A stretch of DNA of 64,000 nt from Legionella lansingensis (GCF_900187355.1 NZ_LT906451.1:1302501-1366500); one strand, 5' to 3'; shown: positions 8,222 to 18,102, numbered from the stretch's first letter. Made by a program: numbers and translations. Notes: a model not told the origin generated them from the letters alone.

Positions 8222-8446
8222 ATGAGATTATTATTTTGCAAGTCTCTTGCTGATGCTACAAAAACCGCTGTAACGGATGCTACTCGAGTTACAGTAGTAA
8301 CAGGAATGGTAATAGGTGCTTATAGTGTGTATGATAGACTAGCGAATCGGCGTAATGGATTCTTTAGCGATAGCCAATCCCAATCTCCAGGTCCATCGGA
8401 AACTGTTGAAAATTTATCTAAAAGCGATATAAGTCATAAATTTTAG
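8222..8446 (+). CDS. Small hypothetical protein with one hydrophobic segment
   Basis: Unrecognised 74-residue protein. The N-terminal third is amphipathic (SLADATKTAVTDATRVT). It is followed by one short hydrophobic stretch (VVTGMVIGAYSVY) and a polar Ser/Gln-rich tail. ATG 8222 is preferred over ATG 8213 because AGGA is then 8 nt upstream. It lies on the same strand as the carrier-like gene, 230 nt downstream. Codon use and composition look local. It could be a small membrane protein or an effector fragment; confidence that it is expressed is moderate. Confidence 0.5.
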   Translation: MRLLFCKSLADATKTAVTDATRVTVVTGMVIGAYSVYDRLANRRNGFFSDSQSQSPGPSETVENLSKSDISHKF

Positions 8447-8476
8447 ACTAGAAGCAGTTAGCAAGCCTATTTACTT

Positions 8477-8803
8477 CTAATAATTCTCTAGCCTTACGAC
8501 CTCAAATGCAGGTTCTTCATAGGGGTGGTTTGCTCTTAGCGCCTGAACGACATGTTTAACATTAGCAGCGGAGCACACCATTTCCACTTTGTATTCTGGA
8601 ACAAACGTCAGGGTCTCTACGTGACCAATCGTTGGATTGGCGCCTGTAAGTGGTTTGAATTGTCCTTGACCTAAACATTGCCAGCAACACTGTTCATAAT
8701 CGCCCTGTCTTCCAGCTCCGGCATTAAATAAAGCTTGCTTTACTTGATCCAGATGTGATTCTGGGACATAAAAGGCTAACTTATATTGCTCTACTCTTTC
8801 CAT
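8477..8803 (-). CDS. NIF3/YqfO C-terminal-like (CutA-fold) protein
   Basis: Stand-alone 108-residue protein matching the inserted CutA-like domain of YqfO/NIF3 proteins. Diagnostic pieces are YKLAFYVPESHLDQVKQAL, AGAGRQGDYEQCCWQ, GQGQFKPLTGANPTIG and the C-terminal HPYEEPAFEVVRL. Molecular function is unknown. ATG 8803 is chosen because homologues start just before this strand; ATG 8815 is an alternative. Either way it overlaps the end of the redoxin gene upstream, so the two are translationally linked. Confidence 0.8.
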   Translation of the reverse strand: MERVEQYKLAFYVPESHLDQVKQALFNAGAGRQGDYEQCCWQCLGQGQFKPLTGANPTIGHVETLTFVPEYKVEMVCSAANVKHVVQALRANHPYEEPAFEVVRLENY

Positions 8804-9348
8804 TTGATGTTGCATCCTAAACTAGGCTTTTGTATTGTTGAGATGGGTTTGTTGGCTAAAAGATTATCTAAGGCGTCACGTATATCTTTTCCTGTGGCTG
8901 CAATGTCATTTCCTGGTCTTGAATCATCTAATTGCCCTCGATAGACCAAACTAAGATTAGAATCAAAAACAAAGAAATCAGGGGTACAGGCTGCCTGATA
9001 GGCGCGAGCTACTTCCTGTGTTTCATCATAGAGATAGGGGAAAGGATATTGCTGGGCAATAGCAGTCTCCTTCATTTTTTCTGGTGAATCATCAGGATAA
9101 GCATAAACATCATTGGAATTGATTGCCAAAAAACGAACCCCTTGTCTCATGTAATCATTAGAGAGTCGAGTTAATTCTTTATTGATGTGCTTTACATAAG
9201 GACAATGATTACAAATGAACATAATTACAGTGGCTCGGACATTTTGAGAATCCGTTAAACTGATTCTCAAACCACTCACTACATCCAACAAAGAAAATTG
9301 CTGTGCCTGAGTACCTAGGGGTATCATGTTAGAAGGGGTTTTAGCCAT
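8791..9348 (-). CDS. Thioredoxin-like / redoxin-domain protein
   Basis: Cytosolic thiol-redox protein of 185 residues in the AhpC/TSA-redoxin group. The active-site motif CNHCPYVK (a CxxC) follows the core strand TVIMFI near residues 40-50, and the cis-proline region ACTPDFFVFD lies near residue 120. No signal peptide was seen, so it probably acts in the cytoplasm. Family members often serve as thiol peroxidases or disulfide reductases; the exact partner is unknown. Its 3' end overlaps the NIF3-like gene. Confidence 0.85.
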   Translation of the reverse strand: MAKTPSNMIPLGTQAQQFSLLDVVSGLRISLTDSQNVRATVIMFICNHCPYVKHINKELTRLSNDYMRQGVRFLAINSNDVYAYPDDSPEKMKETAIAQQYPFPYLYDETQEVARAYQAACTPDFFVFDSNLSLVYRGQLDDSRPGNDIAATGKDIRDALDNLLANKPISTIQKPSLGCNIKWKE

Positions 9349-9360
9349 AAGTTCTTACCC

Positions 9361-9873
9361 TCATGTAAAAATTAATTTCAGAAGAGCTATAAAAGCAAAC
9401 AGTGAATTCAGAATGGCCCATAACAGGGTCACCGGTTTTCCTCTATAGGCTGTATAAAAAGCATAAATAGCTATAAAAAGGCTGCCACTAAAAAAAACCC
9501 ATTGATTTTCATAAGAAAAACCAACGGAGAGAACTGCAATCCCTGTAATACCAATAAGTAACAGAACATTATTCAATTGGCCGCTTAAAAAATAAAACGT
9601 AAGCAGTTGAACGCAAAGTAAAATGGGCAAGGCAATTTGTAGAGCAGTACCGATACCTAAGAGGATTGCACTATGTCCGGCCATCATAATCATTTCAAGC
9701 GCTATAAAATAGATCAATTTAAAATGAATGGATGTTAATAATAATAGTGCTGAACCAAGTACATAATACTTCTGAGCTGGTGTATGCGTAACTCCAACCA
9801 GTAGGATAAAAGAGCCTATTATTCCTGCTATTAGGAATAGTTCATCTTTCCTTATGTTTTTTTTTATGCTCAC
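9361..9873 (-). CDS. Hypothetical integral membrane protein
   Basis: A 170-residue protein made of about six closely packed hydrophobic helices with short loops. I do not recognise a family. It starts with GTG (MSIKKNIRKDELF); GGAG lies 13 nt upstream, which is longer than usual. The stop is 12 nt before the redoxin start, suggesting one transcript with the redoxin and NIF3-like genes. A lysine-rich N-terminus suggests it is cytoplasmic. Confidence 0.65.
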   Translation of the reverse strand: MSIKKNIRKDELFLIAGIIGSFILLVGVTHTPAQKYYVLGSALLLLTSIHFKLIYFIALEMIMMAGHSAILLGIGTALQIALPILLCVQLLTFYFLSGQLNNVLLLIGITGIAVLSVGFSYENQWVFFSGSLFIAIYAFYTAYRGKPVTLLWAILNSLFAFIALLKLIFT

Positions 9874-9934
9874 CGTAATAGATCAACTCCGACCGTTACC
9901 AAGATTCAAATTACTCACTTGCCCTGGCTATCAT

Positions 9935-10429
9935 TCACCAGCGCAAATAAATCCCTTTCTTAATTGCCTCATTAATGACATCTTTCTGTGGTTTATTTGT
10001 TGATACCCAATAATTCCCCATATTGCTTAAAGCAAATTTAACGCGTGGATATTGGCAAACATCTAAAACGTCGCGGCAATCGATTGTCTTAACAGCTTCA
10101 TTTTCTTTCACAAAACATTGAAAATGTAAATTTTCAATGTCAGAAGCGAAAGCAGCCCAATTCAATGGTTCTAACTTAGCAGTAAGGGATGGACTCATAA
10201 ACACATCACGAGTTTCAATCCGTTGCAATTCAATAGGTTGGCTGCTGCGATTTTGAATTAAATAAAAAGATTGCTGACCATTGTCATTTACAATTAAGTG
10301 ATTGTCGTTAAACCCAAAGCCACTAACTTCACAACCATGGGGAAATGGACTGGGGACGCTGGCTGCGGTGACTTTACCTATAATAGTGCTAACCATCAAA
10401 ACTGGCATGATTATCTTACGAAATGACAT
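9935..10429 (-). CDS. EnhB-like exported protein (tentative)
   Basis: Secreted or periplasmic protein of 164 residues with an N-terminal signal (IIMPVLMVSTIIGKVTA, cleavage likely after ASA-type residues). Three or more cysteines in the mature part (FQC, IDCRD, DVCQYPR) suggest disulfides. The central SSQPIELQRIETRDVFMSP / NWAAFASD pattern recalls Legionella enhanced-entry protein EnhB, a periplasmic protein linked to host-cell entry. That match is from memory and needs a search. GAGG is 5 nt before ATG. It appears monocistronic. Confidence 0.5.
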   Translation of the reverse strand: MSFRKIIMPVLMVSTIIGKVTAASVPSPFPHGCEVSGFGFNDNHLIVNDNGQQSFYLIQNRSSQPIELQRIETRDVFMSPSLTAKLEPLNWAAFASDIENLHFQCFVKENEAVKTIDCRDVLDVCQYPRVKFALSNMGNYWVSTNKPQKDVINEAIKKGIYLRW

Positions 10430-10580
10430 GACAACCTCTTAAAAATGCAGAAGAGCGTATTTTAATGATAACTAGTATGTGTTGACAATTGGTTTTTGCG
10501 AAGCGAAAATTAAAGCAATTTGCGCAAATTGATTTAATTTGCAGCCGTGAAACCAATCGTTAACATACCCTAAGGTCTAT

Positions 10581-11333
10581 TTACAACTTAGAATGATGAG
10601 TCATCGGCGAGTAGGTCCGATACATACTCAAACCTAAATAAGTAATCACATAACTTATCGACAGAAATAGCCAAACATAATCAATATGCGGATAGTTCCA
10701 AAGCACTAAGGCGGAGCTAAGTCCAAAAAGTAACGAGAAGCTATGCATTACTATTTTTAAAACTCGATATTTTGTTAAGTAATCCAGACGAGAAGGGTAG
10801 ACATATTTAATAGGAATAAAAATTAATATGCATAAAATCGTTAAGATGAATGCGTTGGTATACATTGATGTGTCAAAAATAAACATATAGAAGACTGCAA
10901 TGTTCCAATAGCAGGGGAATCCTTTAAAGAAATGATCCGGAGTTTTCGCGTCTATTTGGCAAAATTGATATGAAGAAGTAATGGTGATAGCCATGATGAT
11001 GAACATCAGATAACTCGCGGGGAGCATGTCAGGTTTTACATAAAGAAAAAAACAAGGGGTGATGACGTAGTTTAAATAATCTACGATGTTATCCAGTAAG
11101 GTACCATCAACATTGGGTAGAACTGATTTTACGCGTACTAACCTAGCTAATGTGCCATCTACAGCATCAATGACAACAGTAATGGCCATTAGCCATAAAG
11201 CTTGGATGTAGTTGTGTTGATAAATTTTGACAAGAGTAAAAACGCCAAAACATGCTGCACTTGCAGTAAAGGCATGTACAGCCCAGGCAACCAAATAATG
11301 AGCGGGGTGGTAGCCTAGTTTTTTATTTGTCAT
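10581..11333 (-). CDS. pcs: Phosphatidylcholine synthase
   Basis: Membrane enzyme that condenses choline with CDP-diacylglycerol to give phosphatidylcholine. The CDP-alcohol phosphotransferase signature DG-x2-AR-x8-G-x3-D-x3-D is complete: DGTLAR, then DGTLLDNIVDYLN around residues 60-88. About eight hydrophobic segments span the 250 residues, as expected for Pcs. AGGA lies 7 nt before ATG. Phosphatidylcholine is a major lipid of Legionella and is needed for full virulence, so this gene supports the taxonomic placement. It is monocistronic, divergent from the aldehyde dehydrogenase. Confidence 0.93.
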   Translation of the reverse strand: MTNKKLGYHPAHYLVAWAVHAFTASAACFGVFTLVKIYQHNYIQALWLMAITVVIDAVDGTLARLVRVKSVLPNVDGTLLDNIVDYLNYVITPCFFLYVKPDMLPASYLMFIIMAITITSSYQFCQIDAKTPDHFFKGFPCYWNIAVFYMFIFDTSMYTNAFILTILCILIFIPIKYVYPSRLDYLTKYRVLKIVMHSFSLLFGLSSALVLWNYPHIDYVWLFLSISYVITYLGLSMYRTYSPMTHHSKL

Positions 11334-11597
11334 TGCTTATCCTAACCTTATATGTGAATTGTCCTATCGCGCTGCTTTTTAGGGGTTATTTCACTCAGCA
11401 GAGTCAATACAACATAAAAATTAGCACGATATTAACAACAATCAAAAGAAGTGTGCAAGAAAGTCAGCATTGATTTCATTAATTTTATGAACCTAACCAA
11501 CAAGGAGGCTTCGAGAGCTCAAAAAAAATGAAAGAATCTCTAGGGCGTGTTGACATTCATAGGCTACACTGAAGAAAAATACTGGGAGTAAAAGAAA

Positions 11598-12983
11598 ATG
11601 ACGATGATTCGTACTATCAATCCTGCCACGGAAGAAGTTCTAAAGGAATATTCAACACTAAGTGAAAAACAGTTATCCGCTTATATTGATGCTGCACATT
11701 TATGTTTCAAAGTATGGAGAAAAACCCCGTTTTCTCAACGTAAACAAGCCATGTTGCGATTAGCAAAGCTACTGAGAGATAAAAAAGACGATCTTGCTTT
11801 ATTAATTGCAACAGAAATGGGAAAACCCATAACGGCTGGGAGAGCTGAAATTGAGAAGTGTGCATGGGTGTGCGAACACTATGCTGAAAATGCCGAAAGT
11901 TATTTGCAACCTCGTCTAGTTAAAACGGAAATGAAAAAGGCGATGGTTTGCTATCAACCCTTAGGTGTTATTTTTGCGATTATGCCTTGGAATTTCCCTT
12001 TTTGGCAGGTGTTCCGTTTTGCTGCTCCTTCGATCATGGCCGGAAATGTTGCCATTCTAAAGCATGCTCCTATTTCAACGGGTACAGGTAACAAGATTGC
12101 TGAGCTTTTTCTTGAGGCAGGTTTTCCAGAGCACTTATTCCAGCATTTTGTTTTAGATAATGATTTAGCCGCAAAAGTCATTGCCAATGATAAAATTGTG
12201 GCAGTGACCTTAACAGGAAGTGAAAAAGCAGGATCCATTGTTGCTTCCAACGCGGCTGCTCATTTAAAGAAAGCTGTTTTGGAATTGGGAGGCAGTGATC
12301 CTTACCTAGTGCTTCATGATGCTGATCTTGATCTTGCGGCAAAAGCCATTGTCACCTCACGTTTAAACAATGCTGGACAAGTTTGTATTGCAGCCAAACG
12401 CGTGATTGCTGTTGACTCCGTTTGTAATCAACTTACTGATAAAATTCAAAACCTAATGGCTAATTATCACCCGGGTGACCCCCTAGATGATACAACCAAT
12501 ATGGGGCCAATGGCACGTGATGATTTAAGAAAATCACTTCATGAGCAAGTGGAAAAAAGTGTAAAATGTGGAGCAAAATTGGTTGAAGGTGGAGTAATAC
12601 CAAAACGTAAAGGGTTTTATTATCCACCAACGTTACTGACGGAAGTAAAAAAAGGAATGCCGGCGTTTGATGAGGAGCTCTTTGGCCCGGTCATTGCCAT
12701 TACTAGAGTACAAGATGAAGTGGAAGCCATTCAATTGGCAAATGAAACTCAATATGGCTTAGGGGCAGCAGTGTTCACCCAGGATCTAGCACGAGGCGAA
12801 CACATTGCTCAGCATGAAATTGAAGCCGGCTCTTGTTTTGTCAATGCTTATGTCGCCTCTGATCCGAGATTACCTTTTGGCGGGATCAAGCGCTCTGGAT
12901 TCGGACGAGAGTTATCCAAAGAGGGTATTTTAGAGTTCGTGAACACTAAAACAGTGGCAGTCAATGACAGTACTAAACATTAA
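11598..12983 (+). CDS. NAD(P)-dependent aldehyde dehydrogenase (succinate-semialdehyde dehydrogenase type, Sad/YneI-like)
   Basis: Soluble aldehyde dehydrogenase of 461 residues. The nucleotide site is PWNFPFWQ and TGSEKAGS, the general base is in LELGGSD, and the catalytic cysteine is in NNAGQVCIAAKR. The length and the PATEEVLKEY N-terminus match the short SSADH group typified by E. coli Sad. The likely substrate is succinate semialdehyde, but other aldehydes are possible. ATG 11598 and ATG 11604 are both possible; GGGAG sits 11 nt before the first. It is upstream of the glutamate dehydrogenase, both feeding the TCA cycle from amino acids. Confidence 0.9.
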   Translation: MTMIRTINPATEEVLKEYSTLSEKQLSAYIDAAHLCFKVWRKTPFSQRKQAMLRLAKLLRDKKDDLALLIATEMGKPITAGRAEIEKCAWVCEHYAENAESYLQPRLVKTEMKKAMVCYQPLGVIFAIMPWNFPFWQVFRFAAPSIMAGNVAILKHAPISTGTGNKIAELFLEAGFPEHLFQHFVLDNDLAAKVIANDKIVAVTLTGSEKAGSIVASNAAAHLKKAVLELGGSDPYLVLHDADLDLAAKAIVTSRLNNAGQVCIAAKRVIAVDSVCNQLTDKIQNLMANYHPGDPLDDTTNMGPMARDDLRKSLHEQVEKSVKCGAKLVEGGVIPKRKGFYYPPTLLTEVKKGMPAFDEELFGPVIAITRVQDEVEAIQLANETQYGLGAAVFTQDLARGEHIAQHEIEAGSCFVNAYVASDPRLPFGGIKRSGFGRELSKEGILEFVNTKTVAVNDSTKH

Positions 12984-13117
12984 GGCTTTGTTAATATTTG
13001 TCCTGTAAGCCTACATACTGTGACTCCCTCGTGTAAATTTAAAGTTCAGTGGGAGTCTGTCATCAACTATTGATTAAATAAATGCAATACTGACGTGTAA
13101 CTTGCCTTACAGAAGTA

Positions 13118-13123
13118 TATAAT
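13118..13123 (+). promoter_or_regulatory. Consensus -10 box before glutamate dehydrogenase
   Basis: TATAAT 40 nt before the ATG of the NAD-glutamate dehydrogenase, giving a leader of about 33 nt. No convincing -35 is at the right distance, so an activator may be needed. A 7-bp inverted repeat GACTCCC/GGGAGTC lies upstream at 13022-13057. Confidence 0.4.
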
Positions 13124-13162
13124 GCGCGGCAATTTATTTTCATGCCTAAATGAGGTGAATGA

Positions 13163-16100
13163 ATGTCTTATAAATTTGAAGAAGGTAAAGATTTAATTAT
13201 CGAAGCTATCGTTGATAGATTGAAGCAAAAGATGGAAGGTGAACAAGCCTTATTTTGCGCTGAATTTGCTCGTCAATTTTATGGGACAGTGGCACTGGAA
13301 GACTTAAGGGAATGGGATATTGAGGACCTGTATGGCGCTGTTGTTAATTTTTGGTCGCTTATTCAACAACGTACTCCTGATGAAACAAAAATTCGTATTT
13401 ATAATCCTGAATTCGAAAGACATGGTTGGCAAACAACACATACGGTTGTTGAAATTATCACGGAGGATATGCCGTTTCTTGTAGATTCTTTGCGCATGGT
13501 TATTAATCGCCTTGGATTGGTTTCATATCTCATTATGCATATGGGGGGATTGCGCTTACAAAGAGATAAAAATAATCAGGTAATTGGCATTTTGCCCCGT
13601 AAAACTGAACATGATAGAGATATTGAAGGTGTGTCAACCGAGGCTGCTATTTTTATCGAAATCGATAGACAAACGGATGCCTCTGTTCTTGAGGATTTGC
13701 ATAGTAATTTTGAGCGCGTGTTGGAAGATAACCGTGTTGTATATAAGGATTGGCTACCCATGCGGGAAAAGGTACGTGAAGCGATCGAAGAGCTTGACCA
13801 AGTATCTTCCGTATTGGACCCAAATGAAGTAGCAGAGACAAAAGCATTTTTGATCTGGATAGAAGATCATCATTTCACCTTTCTTGGGGTGCGTGATTAT
13901 GAATTATTAAAAAAGGGTCAAGAGACTATTCTACAGCCACTCCCTGAGACAGGTCTAGGCGTACTTCGTCAAAGCATGAGCAAATCAAGTGCCCGTAGTA
14001 TTTCTGCGATGACTCCTGAGGCAAGAGAACTGACCTTATCTTCTCGCATCTTGGTGATGTCCAAAACAAATACTGAAGCAACAGTCCATCGACGGGCATA
14101 TACCGACTATATTGGCATTAAACGGTTCAATAAAAAAGGTCAAGTTATCGGTGAACGTCGAATTATCGGTTTGTATACTTCTGCTGCCTATAACACTAAT
14201 CCAAAGCACATTCCTTTTTTGCGTCACAAAGTCGCATTAATCATGAAAAACTCAAATTTAAACCCTCGCGGCCACGCCGGGAAAGTGCTATTGAATATTC
14301 TAGAAACATTACCTCGTGACGATTTAATTCAAGGTTCAGAAGATGAATTATTAGAAATTGCTATGGGGATTTTTTATATGCAGGAACGTCGCCGCATTCG
14401 TATGTTTGCTCGTGCAGACGTTTATCGCCGCTTTGTGTCCTGTCTTGTCTTTGTTCCGAAAGAGCGTTTCAATACTGAATTACGCCTGGCTATGGAAAGA
14501 ATCCTCGCAGAAAGCTTCAATTCGCATGAAATAACGTTTTCTACCTGGTTTTCTGAGTCCGTTTTGGCGCGTATCCATTTTATTGTTCGCACAAATCCTC
14601 AAGATACGACACAATGGGATTTTAAAGAAATCGAACAAAGACTCATTGAAGTAGGTCGAACTTGGAGTGATGATTTACAGCATTTTCTCTTCGAGGCCTT
14701 TGGGGAAGAGCATGCTAACAGACTTTACGTGCGTTATAAGGGTGCTTTTCCAGTGGCTTATACATCGAATTTCTCTCCAAGAACAGCAGTCTATGACGTT
14801 AAACATATAGAAACCTTATCTCCAGACAATCCTCTGGTCATGAATTTTTATAAATTAATGGACGAAAAACCAGAGAATTTTCGTTTAAAAATTTATCAAC
14901 ATGATAGTACGATTCCTCTATCCGATGTCATTCCTATCGTTGAAAGACTTGGTATGAAAGCAATCAGTGAAAGGCCTTACGTCTTAAAATTTGATGATGG
15001 TAGGGAGACGTGGATCAATGATTTTGCTTTGCAATATACTCGAGGGACGCAATTTGAAATCGATGACATTAAAGATTTATTCCAAAATGCCTTTGCAAGC
15101 GTCTGGTTTGCGGAGGCGGAAAGTGATGGTTTCAACCAGTTAGTGCTTGCAGCCGGCCTGGATTGGCGCGAGGTGGCTGTTTTACGTACGTATGCTAAAT
15201 ATTTTAAGCAAATTGGTTTTACCTTTAGTCAAGAATACATTGAAGCAGCTTTGAATAATAACGCGCACATCGCCAAAAAATTAGTTGCTCTATTTGCGAC
15301 ACGATTTAATCCAGCTGTCAGTGGAGATAGAGCAGAAATTTGTGACAAAATTACTAACGAAATTTATACTGCTCTTGATGAAGTTGCCAATCTCGATGAA
15401 GATAAGATCATTCGTCAATATGTACAAATTATTCGCTCTACGTTGCGCACTAATTACTATCAGACTAACGACAAGGGCACATATAAAAACTATATTTCTG
15501 TCAAGTTAAATAGTCGAGAAATTCCAGGGGTACCTAAGCCTTATCCCATGTTTGAAATTTTTGTTTACTCACCGAAATTTGAAGGTGTGCATTTACGCGG
15601 AGGACGAGTTGCGCGTGGAGGTTTGCGTTGGTCAGATCGTAGAGAAGACTTTCGGACCGAAATATTGGGTCTCATGAAAGCTCAGCAAGTTAAAAATGCC
15701 ATCATTGTCCCAACCGGTGCGAAGGGTGGTTTTGTTCCTAAACAACTCCCCATCAATGGCACACGAGAAGAAATTCTTGCGGAAGGTATTCGTTGCTATC
15801 AGTCTTTTATCCGTGGGTTACTCGACATTACCGACAATTATCATCAGGGTAAGGTTGTTAAGCCTGCAAACGTTGTTTGTTTTGATGACGACGATCCCTA
15901 TTTGGTCGTCGCGGCTGATAAGGGAACAGCCACATTCTCAGATATTGCTAATGAAATTTCACTCGAATATGGCTTCTGGCTAGGAGATGCTTTTGCCTCT
16001 GGTGGCTCTGTAGGCTATGACCATAAAAAAATGGGTATTACTGCAAGAGGTGCCTGGGAATCAGTAAAGCGTCATTTTTATGAGATGGATCGTGATATCC

Positions 16101-18040
16101 AGATCAGTGATTTCACGGTGATAGGCATTGGAGACATGTCTGGTGACGTTTTTGGAAATGGCATGTTGCTATCTAGACACATCAAGTTACTTGGAGCCTT
16201 CAACCATATTCATATTTTTGTTGATCCAAATCCTGATCCCGAAATCAGTTTCGCAGAACGGGAACGTTTGTTTAGCTTACCTCGTTCGGGTTGGGCTGAT
16301 TATGATAAAAAGTTAATCTCTAAAGGTGGTGGCGTATTTAATCGCAGTGCTAAATCGATCTCAGTGACTAAAGAGATGAAAGAGGTATTTGGTATTAAGC
16401 AAAATGCCATTGAGCCAAATGAATTAATTCGCGTCTTGCTTAGAGCTAAAGTTGATTTGCTTTGGAGCGCAGGTATTGGAACCTTTGTAAAAGCGCAAAC
16501 GGAAAGTCATGCTGACGTAGGTGATCGAACCAATGATGTTATTCGCATCAATGCAAAACAACTCCATTGTAAAGTTGTAGGAGAAGGTGGCAATCTTGGT
16601 TTAACGCAATTGGCTCGTGTTGAATATGCACTCAATGGTGGGTTAATTTACACAGATTTTATTGATAATTCAGCTGGGGTCAATTGCTCGGATAAAGAAG
16701 TAAATATTAAAATTCTTCTTAATAGCATTGTGACATCTGGTGATTTAACCGAAAAGCAACGCAATGAATTATTAAGTGAAATGACGCAAGAAGTTGCGGC
16801 TTTGGTGTTGAAGGACAATTTTGCGCAGCCACGTGCCATTAGCTTAGCTGCAACAAAGGCGGCGGGAGCGGTGGAACTTCACAGTCGTTATATTACTGAG
16901 TTGGAGCGAAGCGGCAAGTTAGACAGAGAACTGGAATTCTTGCCAAATGAAAAAGTGCTAATGGAGCGTAAGCTCATTGGGAAAGGGTTAACTCGTCCCG
17001 GGATTGCTGTTTTGCTTTGCTATAGCAAAACGATTCTAAAAGAACAGATTTTGGCTTCTAATGTTCCTGAAGATCCTTTCCTTAAAGAGGTTCTTATCAG
17101 TTGTTTCCCTAAACCATTACAGGAACGCTTTAGTGAACAGATGCAGAGTCATCCTCTAAGGCGCGAAATTATTGCAACCAGATTGAGCAATTTGGTTGTC
17201 AATGAAATGGGTTTTACCTTCGTGTATCGTCTTCAGGATGAGACAGGAGCTCCTGTTTCTGCAATTGTCAGGGCCTATATGATTGCACGCAGTATTCTTA
17301 ATCTTGAGTCTATTTATGATGAAATTGCTGCATTAGGTAACACTATTACTGCTGAAACACAGAATAGCTTGATGATGCTTTATTTACGCCTGCTAAGACG
17401 GGTAACTCGTTGGTTCTTGCGTAGTCAGCGCATGCGTTTGAATATCAGCAAGGCCGTTAAACATTTTGGACCTGGTGTGCAGGAATTTAAAAAAGCCCTG
17501 CCTGCTGCATTATCAGAAGGGAATCGCGCTCAGTACGATAGTCATTTCGCGCAATACATAGAGTTGGGAATACCTAAAGGCTTGGCCCATGAGTTAACGA
17601 TTACTCGGCAATTGTTTTCTGCTCTAGATGTTATTGAAGTCAGTCACCAGACAGGCATAACGGTTGCTAAAGTGACAGAAGTCTATTTTGGTATTGGTGA
17701 CTTCCTTGATTTAGGATGGATTCGCACGCAAGTCATTTCGCATCCGACTGAAAATCATTGGGAGTCTTTATCCAGAGAAGCCTTGCGTGATGACCTCGAT
17801 TGGCAGCAAAGACAATTGACGGCTGGAATCATTAATCTTTCTGATAAAAAGAAAGATTTCATGAAATACTTTGCCACTTGGTCTGAAAATTATGCAAGTC
17901 TAATTGATAGATGGCGTCATGTGCTCGCTGATTTACGTTCAAGCACTACGTTAAATTACACGATGTTCTTTGTTGCCATACGAGAATTATTGGATCTAAC
18001 GCAAACCACAGCACAGATGTCTACAAAGGAAGTGGCGTAG
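13163..18040 (+). CDS. gdhB: NAD-specific glutamate dehydrogenase, large (GDH-180) type
   Basis: Catabolic enzyme that converts glutamate to 2-oxoglutarate and ammonia with NAD, feeding amino-acid carbon into the TCA cycle. The 1625 residues match the 180-kDa bacterial class: a long N-terminal regulatory region with ACT-like segments (EIITEDMPFLVDSLRM near residue 97), a central catalytic domain (GGLRWSDRREDFRTEIL, PTGAKGGFVPK near 820-860) and the NAD-binding region (GIGDMSGDVFGNGML near 990). A helical C-terminal part follows. GAGGTG lies 6 nt before ATG. It is monocistronic with its own -10. It suits an organism that lives mainly on amino acids. Confidence 0.97.
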   Translation: MSYKFEEGKDLIIEAIVDRLKQKMEGEQALFCAEFARQFYGTVALEDLREWDIEDLYGAVVNFWSLIQQRTPDETKIRIYNPEFERHGWQTTHTVVEIITEDMPFLVDSLRMVINRLGLVSYLIMHMGGLRLQRDKNNQVIGILPRKTEHDRDIEGVSTEAAIFIEIDRQTDASVLEDLHSNFERVLEDNRVVYKDWLPMREKVREAIEELDQVSSVLDPNEVAETKAFLIWIEDHHFTFLGVRDYELLKKGQETILQPLPETGLGVLRQSMSKSSARSISAMTPEARELTLSSRILVMSKTNTEATVHRRAYTDYIGIKRFNKKGQVIGERRIIGLYTSAAYNTNPKHIPFLRHKVALIMKNSNLNPRGHAGKVLLNILETLPRDDLIQGSEDELLEIAMGIFYMQERRRIRMFARADVYRRFVSCLVFVPKERFNTELRLAMERILAESFNSHEITFSTWFSESVLARIHFIVRTNPQDTTQWDFKEIEQRLIEVGRTWSDDLQHFLFEAFGEEHANRLYVRYKGAFPVAYTSNFSPRTAVYDVKHIETLSPDNPLVMNFYKLMDEKPENFRLKIYQHDSTIPLSDVIPIVERLGMKAISERPYVLKFDDGRETWINDFALQYTRGTQFEIDDIKDLFQNAFASVWFAEAESDGFNQLVLAAGLDWREVAVLRTYAKYFKQIGFTFSQEYIEAALNNNAHIAKKLVALFATRFNPAVSGDRAEICDKITNEIYTALDEVANLDEDKIIRQYVQIIRSTLRTNYYQTNDKGTYKNYISVKLNSREIPGVPKPYPMFEIFVYSPKFEGVHLRGGRVARGGLRWSDRREDFRTEILGLMKAQQVKNAIIVPTGAKGGFVPKQLPINGTREEILAEGIRCYQSFIRGLLDITDNYHQGKVVKPANVVCFDDDDPYLVVAADKGTATFSDIANEISLEYGFWLGDAFASGGSVGYDHKKMGITARGAWESVKRHFYEMDRDIQISDFTVIGIGDMSGDVFGNGMLLSRHIKLLGAFNHIHIFVDPNPDPEISFAERERLFSLPRSGWADYDKKLISKGGGVFNRSAKSISVTKEMKEVFGIKQNAIEPNELIRVLLRAKVDLLWSAGIGTFVKAQTESHADVGDRTNDVIRINAKQLHCKVVGEGGNLGLTQLARVEYALNGGLIYTDFIDNSAGVNCSDKEVNIKILLNSIVTSGDLTEKQRNELLSEMTQEVAALVLKDNFAQPRAISLAATKAAGAVELHSRYITELERSGKLDRELEFLPNEKVLMERKLIGKGLTRPGIAVLLCYSKTILKEQILASNVPEDPFLKEVLISCFPKPLQERFSEQMQSHPLRREIIATRLSNLVVNEMGFTFVYRLQDETGAPVSAIVRAYMIARSILNLESIYDEIAALGNTITAETQNSLMMLYLRLLRRVTRWFLRSQRMRLNISKAVKHFGPGVQEFKKALPAALSEGNRAQYDSHFAQYIELGIPKGLAHELTITRQLFSALDVIEVSHQTGITVAKVTEVYFGIGDFLDLGWIRTQVISHPTENHWESLSREALRDDLDWQQRQLTAGIINLSDKKKDFMKYFATWSENYASLIDRWRHVLADLRSSTTLNYTMFFVAIRELLDLTQTTAQMSTKEVA

Positions 18041-18048
18041 CTATTTTT

Positions 18049-18084
18049 CCCTCTCCCCCTGTGGGAGAGTGTAGGGTGAGGGGG
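18049..18084. repeat. Repeat family C hairpin (CTCTCCC / GGGTGAGGGG type)
   Basis: CTCTCCC and GGGAGAG arms around a 5-nt loop, followed by GGGTGAGGGG. Related copies lie at 32773-32803 and 40620-40683. It sits between the convergent glutamate dehydrogenase and cysteine dioxygenase genes, where it may also end transcription. Confidence 0.6.
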
Positions 18085-18102
18085 TAATTAAATTATTACT
18101 AC

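Noticed and set aside
11531-11597. Promoter for the aldehyde dehydrogenase (TTGACA near 11549)
   Set aside because: The only -10-like sequences are at 10 or 20 nt, outside the usual 16-18 nt spacing.
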